From the NCBI RefSeq assembly GCF_006874475.1, contig NZ_VIRM01000006.1:124001-188000 (forward strand): a stretch of DNA of 64,000 nt, given 5' to 3'. The notes beneath the pieces are model-generated. The model was given only the letters and a program-made list of their open reading frames with translations, did not search any database and was not told where the DNA came from. The DNA is from Microbispora hainanensis. GTDB lineage: Bacteria; Actinomycetota; Actinomycetes; Streptosporangiales; Streptosporangiaceae. A program made the position numbers and the translations under genes. Below are positions 1-8,677 of the stretch, piece by piece; within the stretch, counting starts at the first letter, position 1; every line of letters starts with the position of its first letter.

Positions 1-2
1 GC

Positions 3-800
3 GTCGTGATCTCCTTCCAGCACTTCCGGCTGGGCGAGCTGATCAGGGGCGGAGCGGACTTCGCCGGGCTCGCCAACTATGCCGAGGCCCTCGGCGGGCC
101 GGAGTTCTGGGGGGTCGTGCGGCGCACGTTCCTGTGGACCGCCGCCAACGTCGTGCTCATCATGGTGATCTCCACGGCCGTCGCGCTGATGCTGCCGCGC
201 CTCGGGCGGCGGATGCGGCTGGCGGTCATGAGTGGGATGGTGCTCACCTGGGCCACTCCGGTGCTCGCCGCGGCCACGATCTTCCAGTGGCTCTTCCAGT
301 CGCGCCTGGGGGTCGTCAACTGGCTGCTGGCCGGCCTGGGCTTCGACTCCTTCCGCGACTACACGTGGTTCGCCCACGGCGGTGCGACGTTCGCGATCCT
401 GGTCGCGCTGGTCGTCTGGCAGTCGGTGCCGTTCGCGGCGCTCACCCTCTATGCGGGGCTCACGACGATCCCCGGCGAGCTGTACGAGGCGGCCAGGATC
501 GACGGGGCCGGGTCGTGGCAGGTCTTCGGCCGGGTCACGTTCCCGATCCTGCGCCCGCTGTTCGGCCTGATCACGTCGCTGGAGGTGATCTGGGTCTTCA
601 CCTGCTTCGCGCAGATCTGGGCGATCAGCAAGGGCGGCCCCGGAGGAGCCACGGCCACGCTGCCCGTCTACGCGTTCCAGATCGCGCAGTCGCTGCACCG
701 GTATGACCTGGGGTCGGCCGTCTCCACGCTCACCGTGCTGATGCTGCTCGCGGTGCTGGTCGTCCACCTGCGCCGCATGTTCCGGGAGGAGAACGCATGA
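3..800 (+). CDS. Sugar ABC transporter permease, MalF type (5' end outside window)
   Basis: Integral-membrane permease of a carbohydrate ABC importer (binding-protein-dependent transport family). The frame is open to the first base, so the N-terminus, including probably the first membrane helix, lies upstream. About five hydrophobic segments are visible. The EAA loop that contacts the ATPase is clear at 'YEAARIDGAGSWQVF' (about 485-530). The next gene starts inside its stop codon (ATGA), as usual for MalF/MalG pairs. Together with the following permease and the GH20 hexosaminidase, the context suggests uptake of N,N'-diacetylchitobiose or a related amino-sugar oligomer, like the Das system of streptomycetes; this substrate is inferred. 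No ATPase is in view; such systems usually borrow a shared MsiK-type ATPase. Confidence 0.93.
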   Translation, partial: VVISFQHFRLGELIRGGADFAGLANYAEALGGPEFWGVVRRTFLWTAANVVLIMVISTAVALMLPRLGRRMRLAVMSGMVLTWATPVLAAATIFQWLFQSRLGVVNWLLAGLGFDSFRDYTWFAHGGATFAILVALVVWQSVPFAALTLYAGLTTIPGELYEAARIDGAGSWQVFGRVTFPILRPLFGLITSLEVIWVFTCFAQIWAISKGGPGGATATLPVYAFQIAQSLHRYDLGSAVSTLTVLMLLAVLVVHLRRMFREENA

Positions 801-1660
801 ACCGGGCTGCACTCAACAGGGGCATGCTCAACAGGGGCATGCTCAACAGGGTCATGCTGAACGGCGCGGCCCTGGGCGTGCTGGCGGTGTCGGTGTTCCC
901 CGTCTACTGGATGGTGATCACCGCGTTCAAGCCGACCGTGGACATCCTCACCGAGACCCCGGCGTTCTGGCCCGCCCGGCCGACCCTCGACCACTTCGCC
1001 ACGGCCGTGGGCGCCGCGGGGTTCTGGACGTTCTGGCGCAACAGCCTGGCGGTCACCGTCAGCGCGGTGCTGCTCGCGCTGGCCGTGGCGCTGCCGTCCG
1101 CGTTCGCCGTGGCCCGGCTGCGCTGGTCGGGCCGGCGCGGGTTCCTCCTGATGGTCTTCGTCGCCCAGACCGCCCCCTGGTCGGCGCTGCTCGTGCCGGT
1201 CTACATCATCGCCCGCGACGCGGACATGCTCGACCGGCTGCCGACGCTGACGCTCGTCTACTTCGTCACGACGCTGCCGTTCACGATCGTGACGCTGCGC
1301 GGCTTCATCGCGGGGGTCCCGCGCGAACTGGAGGAGGCCGCGCTGATGGACGGGTGCGGCCGGGCCGAGGCGTTCCGCCGGGTGGTGCTGCCGCTGCTCG
1401 CGCCGGGCCTGATGTCCACGTCGCTGTTCGGCTTCATCACCGCCTGGAACGAGTTCGCCTTCGCCAACGCCCTCATGATCAAGGACCAGGGCGACCGTAC
1501 GCTGCCGATCTGGCTGTCCGGGTTCGGCAACGTCTTCGGCATCGACTGGGGCGCCACCATGGCCGCCGCCACGCTGTTCATGCTTCCCGTCCTGCTCGTC
1601 TTCCTCGTGCTCCAGCGCCGCGTGTCCGCCGGGATGATCGCGGGCGCGGTGAAGGGATGA
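797..1660 (+). CDS. Sugar ABC transporter permease, MalG type
   Basis: Second permease of the same importer, 287 aa with about six membrane helices and the EAA loop 'LEEAALMDGCGRAEAF'. The start is the ATG at 797, supported by GGGAGGAG at 784-791 and the 4-bp overlap with the upstream stop. The extreme N-terminus is odd: residues about 6-20 are three copies of a pentapeptide (LNRGM, LNRGM, LNRVM), encoded by an exact 15-bp tandem repeat at 812-856, ahead of the first helix. The downstream hexosaminidase again overlaps the stop by ATGA, so all three genes are translationally coupled. Substrate is inferred only from the GH20 neighbour. Confidence 0.93.
   Translation: MNRAALNRGMLNRGMLNRVMLNGAALGVLAVSVFPVYWMVITAFKPTVDILTETPAFWPARPTLDHFATAVGAAGFWTFWRNSLAVTVSAVLLALAVALPSAFAVARLRWSGRRGFLLMVFVAQTAPWSALLVPVYIIARDADMLDRLPTLTLVYFVTTLPFTIVTLRGFIAGVPRELEEAALMDGCGRAEAFRRVVLPLLAPGLMSTSLFGFITAWNEFAFANALMIKDQGDRTLPIWLSGFGNVFGIDWGATMAAATLFMLPVLLVFLVLQRRVSAGMIAGAVKG
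812..856 (+). repeat. 15-bp coding tandem repeat, 3 copies
   Basis: The unit CTCAACAGGGGCATG occurs at 812-826 and 827-841, and with one substitution at 842-856; a decayed fourth copy follows. Being a multiple of three, it adds Leu-Asn-Arg-Gly-Met repeats to the N-terminus of the MalG-type permease. Each copy holds an in-frame ATG, but only the ATG at 797 has a well-placed ribosome binding site. Confidence 0.9.
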
Positions 1661-2937
1661 CTCAGATGATGATTCCGCGGCCCCGCGAGGTGGCCGTGCT
1701 CGGGGGAACCGTCACGCTCCACGACGGCCTCGTACGGCACGCGCCCGACGATCCCCGGCTCGGGGCGGAGGGATATCGGATCGACGTCACCCCCGACGGC
1801 GCGGAACTCGCCGCCGGGGGGCCGGCCGGCCGCTTCTACGGCCTGCGCACGCTGGCGGCGCTCGGCCCCGAGGCGCCGCTGTGCCGGATCGCCGACCGGC
1901 CCGCGCACTCCTGGCGCGGGGTGATGCTCGACGTCGCCCGGCACTTCATGCCGAAGGACTTCGTGCTGCGGCTGATCGACCTGCTCGCGGTGCACCGGCT
2001 CAACCGGCTGCACCTGCACCTCACCGACGACCAGGGCTGGCGGCTGCAGATCAAGCGCTATCCCCGGCTCACCGAGATCAGCGGGGAGCACTACACCCAG
2101 GAGGACATCCGCGAGATCGTGTCGTACGCCGCCGACCGGTTCGTCACGATCGTGCCCGAGATCGAGATGCCGGGGCACGCCCAGGCGGCCATCGCCGCCT
2201 ATCCCTGGCTCGGCAACCAGCCGTCGCGCCGCCTGCCGGTGCGGGACTCGTGGGGGATCAGCCCCCACGTGTTCAACCTGGAGGACGCCGCCATCGACTT
2301 CTGCCGCGACGTGCTCGACGAGGTCATGGACCTGTTCCCCGGCGAGTACGTCCACCTCGGCGGCGACGAGTGCCCGCCGGACGAGTGGGAGCGCAGCGAG
2401 GCGGCGCTGCGGCGGATCGCCGAGCTCGGGCTGCCGGGCCCCGACGCGGCGCGGGCGTGGTTCACCGCCACCGTCGGCGCCCACGTGGCCTCCCGCGGCC
2501 GGCGCCCGATCCACTGGTACGACGGCCCCGGATGGGCTCACGACGTGACCGCCATGACCTGGCTCGACCACGAGAGCGGCCCGCGGGCGGCGCTCGAAGG
2601 GTTCGACGTCGTGCTGGCCCCGCACACCAGCACCTACTTCGACTATCCCGCCGACGCCCCCGGCCCGCACGGGCACATGCTCTCCCTCGCCGACGTCTAC
2701 GGCTACGCGCCGCCCGCGGCCCCGGAGGGCGCCACCGGCCGGATCCTCGGCGTGCAGTGCCAGCTCTGGACCGAATACATGCCCACGCCCGAGCACGTCG
2801 AGGCGATGGCCTTCCCCCGGCTGTGCGCCTTCGCCGAGGTGGCGTGGGGCACGGCGGGGGACTACCGCGATTTTCTGCACAGGCTCACCCCCCACCTGGA
2901 GTCCTTGGGCGTCCGGCCGGGGCCGGTCATCCCCTGA
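1657..2937 (+). CDS. Beta-N-acetylhexosaminidase, GH20 family
   Basis: Predicted to remove terminal N-acetylglucosamine or N-acetylgalactosamine from oligosaccharides delivered by the adjacent importer. The 426-aa protein has an N-terminal GH20b-like region (about residues 1-75) followed by the TIM barrel. The hallmark Asp-Glu pair is in 'HLGGDECPP' (Asp237, Glu238; Glu is the acid/base in this substrate-assisted family). 'HLHLTDDQGWRLQI' and 'PEIEMPGHAQAA' are further GH20 signatures. No signal peptide, so it acts in the cytoplasm. The ATG at 1657 overlaps the permease stop (ATGA). It is shorter than secreted GH20 enzymes because it lacks carbohydrate-binding modules. Confidence 0.93.
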   Translation: MTQMMIPRPREVAVLGGTVTLHDGLVRHAPDDPRLGAEGYRIDVTPDGAELAAGGPAGRFYGLRTLAALGPEAPLCRIADRPAHSWRGVMLDVARHFMPKDFVLRLIDLLAVHRLNRLHLHLTDDQGWRLQIKRYPRLTEISGEHYTQEDIREIVSYAADRFVTIVPEIEMPGHAQAAIAAYPWLGNQPSRRLPVRDSWGISPHVFNLEDAAIDFCRDVLDEVMDLFPGEYVHLGGDECPPDEWERSEAALRRIAELGLPGPDAARAWFTATVGAHVASRGRRPIHWYDGPGWAHDVTAMTWLDHESGPRAALEGFDVVLAPHTSTYFDYPADAPGPHGHMLSLADVYGYAPPAAPEGATGRILGVQCQLWTEYMPTPEHVEAMAFPRLCAFAEVAWGTAGDYRDFLHRLTPHLESLGVRPGPVIP

Positions 2938-2983
2938 CTCCCCACCCCCCACGCACCCCACCCCCCACGAAAGGAAGACTGCG

Positions 2984-4396
2984 GTGTCACGAAAGCTCTT
3001 ATGGGCCGGTCTCGCGGCCGTCCTGCTGGCCGCGCCGGTCGTGGCTCTGCCCGCCGAGGCGGCCCAGTCGCTGCGCCTGCGCTACAAGACCAGCGCCACC
3101 GGCGCCACCGCCGACCAGGTGGAGCCGTGGTTCGACCTGGTCAACAGCGGGACCACGGCGGTGCCGCTGAACACCGTGAAGATCCGCTACTACTTCACCG
3201 CCGACTCGGCCGCCCAGCAGTACCGTTTCGCCTGCTCGTGGGCGGTCGTCTCCTGCTCGACCGTCACCGGCGCCTTCCAGACGATCTCGGGCACGGCCGA
3301 CCGCTACCTTGAGGTCGGCTTCACCTCCGGCAGCCTGGCGGCCGGCGCCTCGACCGGCGACATGCAGCTGCGCTTCTACCGGGCCGACTGGCAGACGATC
3401 CGGCAGAGCGACGACTACTCCTTCGGCCCCGCGCGCACCACGTACGGCGACTGGGACAAGGTCGCGGTCTACCAGGGCGGCACGCTGGTCTGGGGCACCC
3501 CGCCCGCTGGCGTCACCGACCCCTCGCCGTCCCCGTCGCCCTCCGCCTCGCCCTCCACATCGCCGTCGCCGGGCGGGCCGGGCGGCGGCAGCGGGGTCGT
3601 CTTCGACGACTTCGCCTACTCCTCCTCGTCCGATCCGCAGATCACCGCGCACAACTGGACCGTGCGGACCAACAGCGGCGGCCCCGGCGTCCCCGGGGCG
3701 AGCTGGCCGGCGTCCAACGTGGGCTTCCCCGTCGTCACCGGCAGCAACCGGGCCCTGCAACTGCGGGCGGCCACCGACGGCACCGCCGGGGGCACCTCGC
3801 AGGCAGAGTTCCTGCACCAGCGCAAGTTCTTCGAAGGCACGTACGCCGCGCGGGTGAAGTTCGCCGACGCCCCCGACAGCGGACCTGACGGCGACAACAT
3901 CGTCGAGACGTTCTTCACCATCACGCCCCTGGCGTACGACCTCGACCCGGACTACAGCGAGCAGGACTTCGAGTATCTGCCGAACGGCGGCTGGGGCGCG
4001 CAGGGCCCGATCATGTACACGACCACCTGGGAGACCTACCGCAACGAGCCCTGGCTCGCGGTCAACACGCACACCGAGCGCACGGCGAGCTACGCCGGCT
4101 GGCACGACCTCGTGCTGCAGGTCTCCGGCGGCACGGTCCGCTACTACATCGACGGCACGCTGTTCGCCGAGCACGGCGGCGACTACTACCCCGAGACCCC
4201 GCAGTCGGTGAACTTCAACCTCTGGTTCATCGGCGGCGGGCTGCTGGGCAGCGCCACTCCGCGCGTCTACACCCAGCAGGTCGACTGGTTCTACTTCAGC
4301 AAGAACGAGGTCGTGGCCCCGGCCGACGTCACCTCCAGGGTGAACGCCTTCCGGAGCGCCGGCACCACGTGGCAGGACACCGTGCCGATGCCATAA
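2984..4396 (+). CDS. Secreted glycanase: CBM3 plus GH16-like catalytic domain
   Basis: 470-aa exported protein. Signal peptide at residues 1-27 (positive start, Leu/Ala/Val core, ending AEA), then a family 3 carbohydrate-binding module (about 28-175), a Pro/Ser linker (about 180-205), and a C-terminal lectin/glucanase-like beta-sandwich. The run SEQDFEYLP has the GH16-like E-x-D-x-E arrangement (Glu326, Asp328, Glu330), which suggests a retaining beta-glucanase; the exact substrate is not readable. The start is the GTG at 2984 with AAGGAAG at 2971-2977. It lies 46 bp after the GH20 gene across a C-rich spacer with a 14-bp direct repeat, so it may be cotranscribed. The GH16 call is by motif and overall shape only. 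Confidence 0.82.
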   Translation: MSRKLLWAGLAAVLLAAPVVALPAEAAQSLRLRYKTSATGATADQVEPWFDLVNSGTTAVPLNTVKIRYYFTADSAAQQYRFACSWAVVSCSTVTGAFQTISGTADRYLEVGFTSGSLAAGASTGDMQLRFYRADWQTIRQSDDYSFGPARTTYGDWDKVAVYQGGTLVWGTPPAGVTDPSPSPSPSASPSTSPSPGGPGGGSGVVFDDFAYSSSSDPQITAHNWTVRTNSGGPGVPGASWPASNVGFPVVTGSNRALQLRAATDGTAGGTSQAEFLHQRKFFEGTYAARVKFADAPDSGPDGDNIVETFFTITPLAYDLDPDYSEQDFEYLPNGGWGAQGPIMYTTTWETYRNEPWLAVNTHTERTASYAGWHDLVLQVSGGTVRYYIDGTLFAEHGGDYYPETPQSVNFNLWFIGGGLLGSATPRVYTQQVDWFYFSKNEVVAPADVTSRVNAFRSAGTTWQDTVPMP

Positions 4397-4402
4397 AACC
4401 CT

Positions 4403-4436
4403 GGCCCGGGTCCCGGCGGCGGCCGGGGCCCGGGCC
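4403..4436. terminator. Bidirectional hairpin terminator between convergent genes
   Basis: A 15-bp stem (GGCCCGGGTCCCGGC with its complement, one G-T wobble) around a 4-nt loop fills the 48-bp gap between the convergent glycanase and aldolase genes. Confidence 0.8.
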
Positions 4437-4444
4437 CGGGTCCT

Positions 4445-5236
4445 TCAGCCGAGCAGGTCGGGGTCGGAGGCGAGGATCTGGTCGAGCAGGGGCTGGAAGT
4501 TGATCCAGCCGACGAGGTCGTTGCCGATCTGGCCGTGGGTGAGCTTGGCGTTCTCATGTGTGATGGGCACGGTCGGCCCGGCGGCCTTGGCAGCGAGCTG
4601 CGCCTGGCAGCTGCGTTCCATGGTGATGAACCACCAGGCCGCCGCCTCCACGCTGTCGCCCACGGTCAGCAGCCCGTGGTTGCGCAGGATCACCGCCTTG
4701 TGCGAGCCCAGGGCCTGCGCGATGCGGCGGCCCTCCTCGGTCTCCACGACCACCCCGGTGTAGTCGTCGAACAGGGCGTGGTCCTCGTAGAACGCGCACG
4801 CGTCCTGCGTCAGCGGTTCGAGCAGCGTGCCCAGCGCCGACAGGGCCTTGCCGTACACGGAGTGGGAGTGGGCGGCCGCGACCACGTCGGGCCTGGCCTG
4901 GTGGACCATCGAGTGAATGGCGAACGCCGCCTTGTTGACGTGATAGCGGCCCTCCACCACCTGGCCCTCGTGGTTGACCAGGATCAGGTCGCCGACCTTG
5001 ATCTGCTTGAACGACATGCCGAACGGGTTCACCCAGAAGTGGTCGGTGTGCTCCGGGTCGCGGGCCGTGATGTGGCCGGCCACGCCCTCCTCGAAGCCGA
5101 ACCTCCCGAACAGGCGCAGCGCCGCCGCGAGCCGCTCCTTGCGGTGCCGCCGCTCCTCCTCCACGGTCTCGAACGCCGGCGGCATCCGGAAGGCGAGCTG
5201 GTCGGCGGGCACGGGCTGCAGGTCGGACAGGCTCAT
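4445..5236 (-). CDS. Class II aldolase/adducin family protein
   Basis: 263-aa cytoplasmic protein of the zinc-dependent class II aldolase/adducin fold (fuculose-phosphate aldolase and ribulose-phosphate epimerase relatives). Likely metal ligands are His123 and His125 in 'AAAHSHSVYG' and His187 in 'LRNHGLLT'. The conserved Gly-rich entry 'GVAGHITARDPEH' (about 51-64) is present. The start at 5236 has GGGAG upstream; longer reading frames are not supported. Family members act on sugar phosphates or hydroxy acids, and the substrate cannot be told here. It is transcribed away from the HAD hydrolase gene, across an intergenic region with two dyads. Confidence 0.88.
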   Translation of the reverse strand: MSLSDLQPVPADQLAFRMPPAFETVEEERRHRKERLAAALRLFGRFGFEEGVAGHITARDPEHTDHFWVNPFGMSFKQIKVGDLILVNHEGQVVEGRYHVNKAAFAIHSMVHQARPDVVAAAHSHSVYGKALSALGTLLEPLTQDACAFYEDHALFDDYTGVVVETEEGRRIAQALGSHKAVILRNHGLLTVGDSVEAAAWWFITMERSCQAQLAAKAAGPTVPITHENAKLTHGQIGNDLVGWINFQPLLDQILASDPDLLG

Positions 5237-5308
5237 CGCGACTCCCAGGGCTGGTGAGGCTTCACCCGTCCAGCGTGTCCGCCGCCGCCGTCTCCTGTCC
5301 ATGCCGGA

Positions 5309-5352
5309 ACCGAATCTTCTTCGGTGCCTCCGAGGACTTCGGTCCTGCCGAA
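5309..5352. promoter_or_regulatory. Two adjacent dyads between aldolase and HAD genes (possible operators)
   Basis: ACCGAA-N5-TTCGGT at 5309-5325 and TTCGG-N5-CCGAA at 5338-5352 lie in the 180-bp divergent gap, with another ACCGAA downstream at about 5370. Repeated, regularly spaced half-sites between divergent genes suggest a repressor site; the regulator is unknown. Confidence 0.45.
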
Positions 5353-5416
5353 CCGGGCAGTGGAGGCGGACCGAATCCGCGTAAGGTGCATGCAACGCGA
5401 GCGACAGGAGGTACCG

Positions 5417-6070
5417 ATGCGGTTGGAGGCGGTCTTCTTCGACGTCGGAGAGACCCTGGTGGACGAGACCCGCGAATACGGCACCTGGGCCGACTGGCTG
5501 GGCGTTCCGCGGCACACCTTCTCCGCCGTGTTCGGCGCCGTGATCGCACGCGGCGGCGACTACCGGGAGACCTTCCGGCATTTCCGGCCCGGATTCGACC
5601 TCCACACCGAGCGCGAGCGCCGGGCCGCCGAAGGCCAGGCCGAGACGTTCGGCGAGGAGAACCTCTATCCCGACGCCCGCCCCTGCATGGCCGAGTTACG
5701 GGAGATGGGGCTGCGCGTCGGCCTCGCCGGCAACCAGACCGCCCGCGCCGAGACCATCCTGCGCGCCCTCGGCCTGCCCGTGGACGTGATCGGCACCTCC
5801 GACGGCTGGGGGGTGGAGAAGCCGGACGCGTCCTTCTTCGACCGCGTGGTGACGGAGGCAGGCTGCCCGGCGGATTCCGTCCTCTACGTGGGCGACCGCC
5901 TCGACAACGACATCCGGCCCGCCCAGAAGGCCGGGCTGCGCACCGCCCTCGTACGGCGGGGGCCCTGGGGCCACATCCTCCGCGACGAGCCGGTGGAACG
6001 GGCGTGCCTGTTCCACCTCGACTCGCTGGCCGAGCTGCCCGCCCTGATCCGCAAGCACAACGGCGACTGA
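5417..6070 (+). CDS. HAD family hydrolase
   Basis: 217-aa haloacid-dehalogenase-superfamily enzyme, probably a small phosphatase. The motif I nucleophile is Asp9 in FFDVGETLVDE. Motif II is AGNQ, with Asn where Ser/Thr is usual. The motif III Lys is in VEKPDASFF and motif IV is YVGDRLDNDI. The second motif I Asp, the usual acid/base of HAD phosphatases, is Gly11, a variant also found in other HAD subfamilies. The start at 5417 is fixed by AGGAGG at 5406-5411. It is divergent from the aldolase gene, so the pair might act on one sugar-phosphate pathway; that is inference. Confidence 0.88.
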   Translation: MRLEAVFFDVGETLVDETREYGTWADWLGVPRHTFSAVFGAVIARGGDYRETFRHFRPGFDLHTERERRAAEGQAETFGEENLYPDARPCMAELREMGLRVGLAGNQTARAETILRALGLPVDVIGTSDGWGVEKPDASFFDRVVTEAGCPADSVLYVGDRLDNDIRPAQKAGLRTALVRRGPWGHILRDEPVERACLFHLDSLAELPALIRKHNGD

Positions 6071-6074
6071 TCGC

Positions 6075-6977
6075 TCACCCGGCCTCGGTGAGGTCGACCG
6101 AGGCGGCCAGGTCCGCCGCCACGCCGAGCAGGTTCCGTACGGCCTGCCGGTCGCGGGCGGGGTGCCAGGCCATGACGGTCACCGCCTGTTCGCCGGCGAG
6201 CGGCACGAAGACGACCCCCGAGCGCCGGAGGCTGTGCGCCGACCGGGCGAGCCGCGTGACGCCGACACCGGCGGCGACCAGGCCGAGCAGGCTCGGCACG
6301 CCCTCGGCCCGCTGCACCACCCGCGGCTCGAAGCCCGCCGCGCGGAAGTCCTCGTCATACTTGCGATGCCACGGCTCCCATGAGCCGCGCGGCGTGAGCA
6401 CCCACGGCTCCCCGGCCAGATCGGCGAGCCGCAGCTCGGCCCGCCCGGCGAGCGGGTGGCCCTCCGGCAGGACCGCGCAGACGGGCTCGGTGACCAGCGG
6501 CGCGGTCACCAGGTCGTCGACCAGCGGCGGCCGGGTGAACGCGGCGTCATACCGGTCCTCGCGCAGGCCCGCCACGAGGCCGGCGATCGCGACGGCCTCG
6601 GCGAGCAGTTCGACGTCCGGATAGCGTTCGCGGAACGCGCGGACGACCGGCGGCATCATGTAGTTCGCGGTCGAGATGAGGAATGCCACCCGCAGCCTGC
6701 CGATCTCGCCGCGCACCGCCCTGCGGGCGGTCTCCAGGGCCGCGCCCGCGTGCGTGAGAACGGCCCGCGCCTCGGGCAGGAACATACGGCCGACCTCGGT
6801 CAGGCGCGTGCCCCGGGTGTCGCGGTCGAACAGCCGCCCGCCGAGGGCGTGTTCGAGCGCCGCGATCTGCTGCGACAGCGACTGCTGGGCGATGTGCAGC
6901 TCCCGCGCGGCGACGGTGAAGCTCAGATGCTCGGCCACGGCGACGAAATACCGCAGATGACGCAGCTCGGGGGTCAC
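6075..6977 (-). CDS. LysR family transcriptional regulator
   Basis: 300-aa LysR-type regulator: N-terminal winged helix-turn-helix (about residues 3-62, 'FTVAARELHIAQQSLSQQI') and a periplasmic-binding-protein-like effector domain (about 90-295). The GTG at 6977 is chosen because it places the start at 'TPELRHLRYFVAVAEHLSF', the usual LysR N-terminus; no ATG is available there and the ribosome binding site is weak. It is divergent from the SDR gene at 7078 with a 100-bp shared promoter region, the classical arrangement for a LysR regulator and its target. It ends 4 bp from the convergent HAD gene. Confidence 0.9.
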   Translation of the reverse strand: MTPELRHLRYFVAVAEHLSFTVAARELHIAQQSLSQQIAALEHALGGRLFDRDTRGTRLTEVGRMFLPEARAVLTHAGAALETARRAVRGEIGRLRVAFLISTANYMMPPVVRAFRERYPDVELLAEAVAIAGLVAGLREDRYDAAFTRPPLVDDLVTAPLVTEPVCAVLPEGHPLAGRAELRLADLAGEPWVLTPRGSWEPWHRKYDEDFRAAGFEPRVVQRAEGVPSLLGLVAAGVGVTRLARSAHSLRRSGVVFVPLAGEQAVTVMAWHPARDRQAVRNLLGVAADLAASVDLTEAG

Positions 6978-7077
6978 AGGCTCTGACTGTAACCCCCGCA
7001 GGGAACGTGTGTTGGCCGCGCGGGGCTCGCTCCGGCAAGAGTGGTCGCACTGATCACGAGAACGAGGAGTGGGGATC

Positions 7078-7905
7078 ATGACCGGACGGGTGTGGTTGAT
7101 CACCGGATGCTCGGCGGGCTTCGGCCGGGCGATTGCCGAGGCCGCGCTTGCGGCGGGAGACCGGGTGATGGCGACCGCGCGACGGCCCGAGACGCTGGCG
7201 GACCTGGTGGAAGCGGGCGGCGGTCGCGTGCGCGCGGCGCGGCTGGACGTCACCGACACCGCGTCGATCGATCTCGCCGTGGCCGAGACCCTGTCGGCCT
7301 TCGGCCGGATCGACGTCGTGGTGAACAACGCCGGCCACGGGTCGGTGGGGGCCGTCGAAGAAATCGACATGACCGACCTGCGTGCGCTGATGGAGGTCAT
7401 GTTCTTCGGGGCGGTGGCCGTGACCAAGGCCGTCCTGCCGCATCTGCGCCGGCAGGGGAGCGGGACGATCGTGCAGATGAGCTCGATGGGCGGGCAGCTC
7501 AGCATGCCGGGGTTCGGCGCCTACTGCGCCGCCAAGTTCGCCCTGGAGGGACTGTCGGAGGCGCTCGCCGCCGAGGTCGCGCCCTTCGGCGTACGGGTGC
7601 TGATCGTGGAGCCGGGCAAGTTCCGCACCGAGTTCGGCGGCCGGCGCATGCACCGCTCGCAGCCCATCGACGCCTACGAGATGTCGGCGGGCGCGACCCG
7701 GGCGTTCGTGGACGGGATGGACGGCACCCAGCCGGGAGACCCGGCCAAGGCGGCGCAGGCGATCCTCCAGGTCGTCGACCACGCCGACCCTCCGCTGCGG
7801 CTCGCCCTGGGCGACGACGCGGTGGACGCCATCCGCGCCCACCACGAGTCGCTCCGCGCAGACCTGGACCGCTGGGAGAAGCTCAGCCGCGCGACGAACC
7901 TCTAG
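7078..7905 (+). CDS. SDR family oxidoreductase
   Basis: 275-aa classical short-chain dehydrogenase/reductase. NAD(P)-binding 'TGCSAGFG' (about 9-16), 'NNAG' (83-86), catalytic Ser136, Tyr149 and Lys153 in 'YCAAKFALEG'. The 275-aa length and the 'SSMGGQLSMPGFGAYCAAK' stretch match the large group often named after retinol dehydrogenase-like SDRs. The ATG at 7078 has GAGGAG 8 bases upstream. Probably controlled by the divergent LysR. The substrate is unknown. Confidence 0.93.
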   Translation: MTGRVWLITGCSAGFGRAIAEAALAAGDRVMATARRPETLADLVEAGGGRVRAARLDVTDTASIDLAVAETLSAFGRIDVVVNNAGHGSVGAVEEIDMTDLRALMEVMFFGAVAVTKAVLPHLRRQGSGTIVQMSSMGGQLSMPGFGAYCAAKFALEGLSEALAAEVAPFGVRVLIVEPGKFRTEFGGRRMHRSQPIDAYEMSAGATRAFVDGMDGTQPGDPAKAAQAILQVVDHADPPLRLALGDDAVDAIRAHHESLRADLDRWEKLSRATNL

Positions 7906-7915
7906 AGTTGCCCGG

Positions 7916-8677
7916 GTGACGGCTGATCACGACATCGATCTCGTGCCGCTGCTCGGCCGGGCATGGGAAACGGTGGACCACCGGGATGCGCTGGCCGAGA
8001 TCGTCAGGCTCGGCTGGACGCCGTGCGGGGTGGGCGACTGGGCCGTCGGGCTGCGTTCGCCGCGGGGCCTGCTCGCGGTGCGGATATGCCCCTTCGACCC
8101 TGCATACCCGGCATTCCTGGAGTTGTGCCGCCGCTGCCCCGGCAACCCGTACCTGCCGCAGGTGTCGCTCACCGAGGCGCTCGACGGCGGCGGCTCGCTC
8201 ACGGTCCTGGAGTTCCTGGCCCCCGCCGAGGAGGCCGAGGCGGCGGCGGTCGCCCGGCGGTGGCGCGAGGGGACGGGCGACGAGGCGTTCGACGCCGTGC
8301 GGACCACCGCCCACGCCGTGGACGAGGAATGGCGGGTACGGATGCCGTGGTGGGACGGGATCGACCTCAACAGCGGCAACGTCCGCCGGGCGGTGGACGG
8401 GAGGATCGTGCTCGTCGACGTGTTCTGCATGGACGGGGCGTCGCTCTACCGCCAGGTGCTCGACGACTCCGCCGTAGTGCGCGAGCGCCTGTCCGCCGCC
8501 GCGACGCGCCACCTGTTGGACATCCCGTTCATCGCCCGCGAGAGCTCCCCGGCCGAGATCGAGGCGCTGCGCGCGGCGTGGCGGGCCGGCGATCACCCCG
8601 TCTCGGGGCTCACAGGCGGGAGACCTGGTAGTGGCCGATGCGCCAGCCCTCCTCCGTCCGCTTCACCAGCACGCTGA
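7916..8677 (+). CDS. Hypothetical protein, weakly kinase-like
   Basis: 253-aa protein I cannot assign. The segment 'GIDLNSGNVRRAVDGRIVLVDVF' (about residues 140-160) loosely recalls the Asn/Asp metal-binding loops of aminoglycoside-phosphotransferase-type kinases, but no Gly-rich loop or catalytic HxD is visible. A GTG start at 7916, 10 bp after the SDR stop, suggests cotranscription with the SDR gene. Its last 68 bp overlap the 3' end of the convergent NTF2-like gene (8610-8677), and this Ser/Pro-rich tail reads like sequence constrained by the other strand. Confidence 0.65.
   Translation: MTADHDIDLVPLLGRAWETVDHRDALAEIVRLGWTPCGVGDWAVGLRSPRGLLAVRICPFDPAYPAFLELCRRCPGNPYLPQVSLTEALDGGGSLTVLEFLAPAEEAEAAAVARRWREGTGDEAFDAVRTTAHAVDEEWRVRMPWWDGIDLNSGNVRRAVDGRIVLVDVFCMDGASLYRQVLDDSAVVRERLSAAATRHLLDIPFIARESSPAEIEALRAAWRAGDHPVSGLTGGRPGSGRCASPPPSASPAR

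Noticed and set aside
5237-5605. N-terminal extension of the class II aldolase frame
   Set aside because: It would run through the divergent promoter and its dyads; the start at 5236 has a good ribosome binding site and matches family length.
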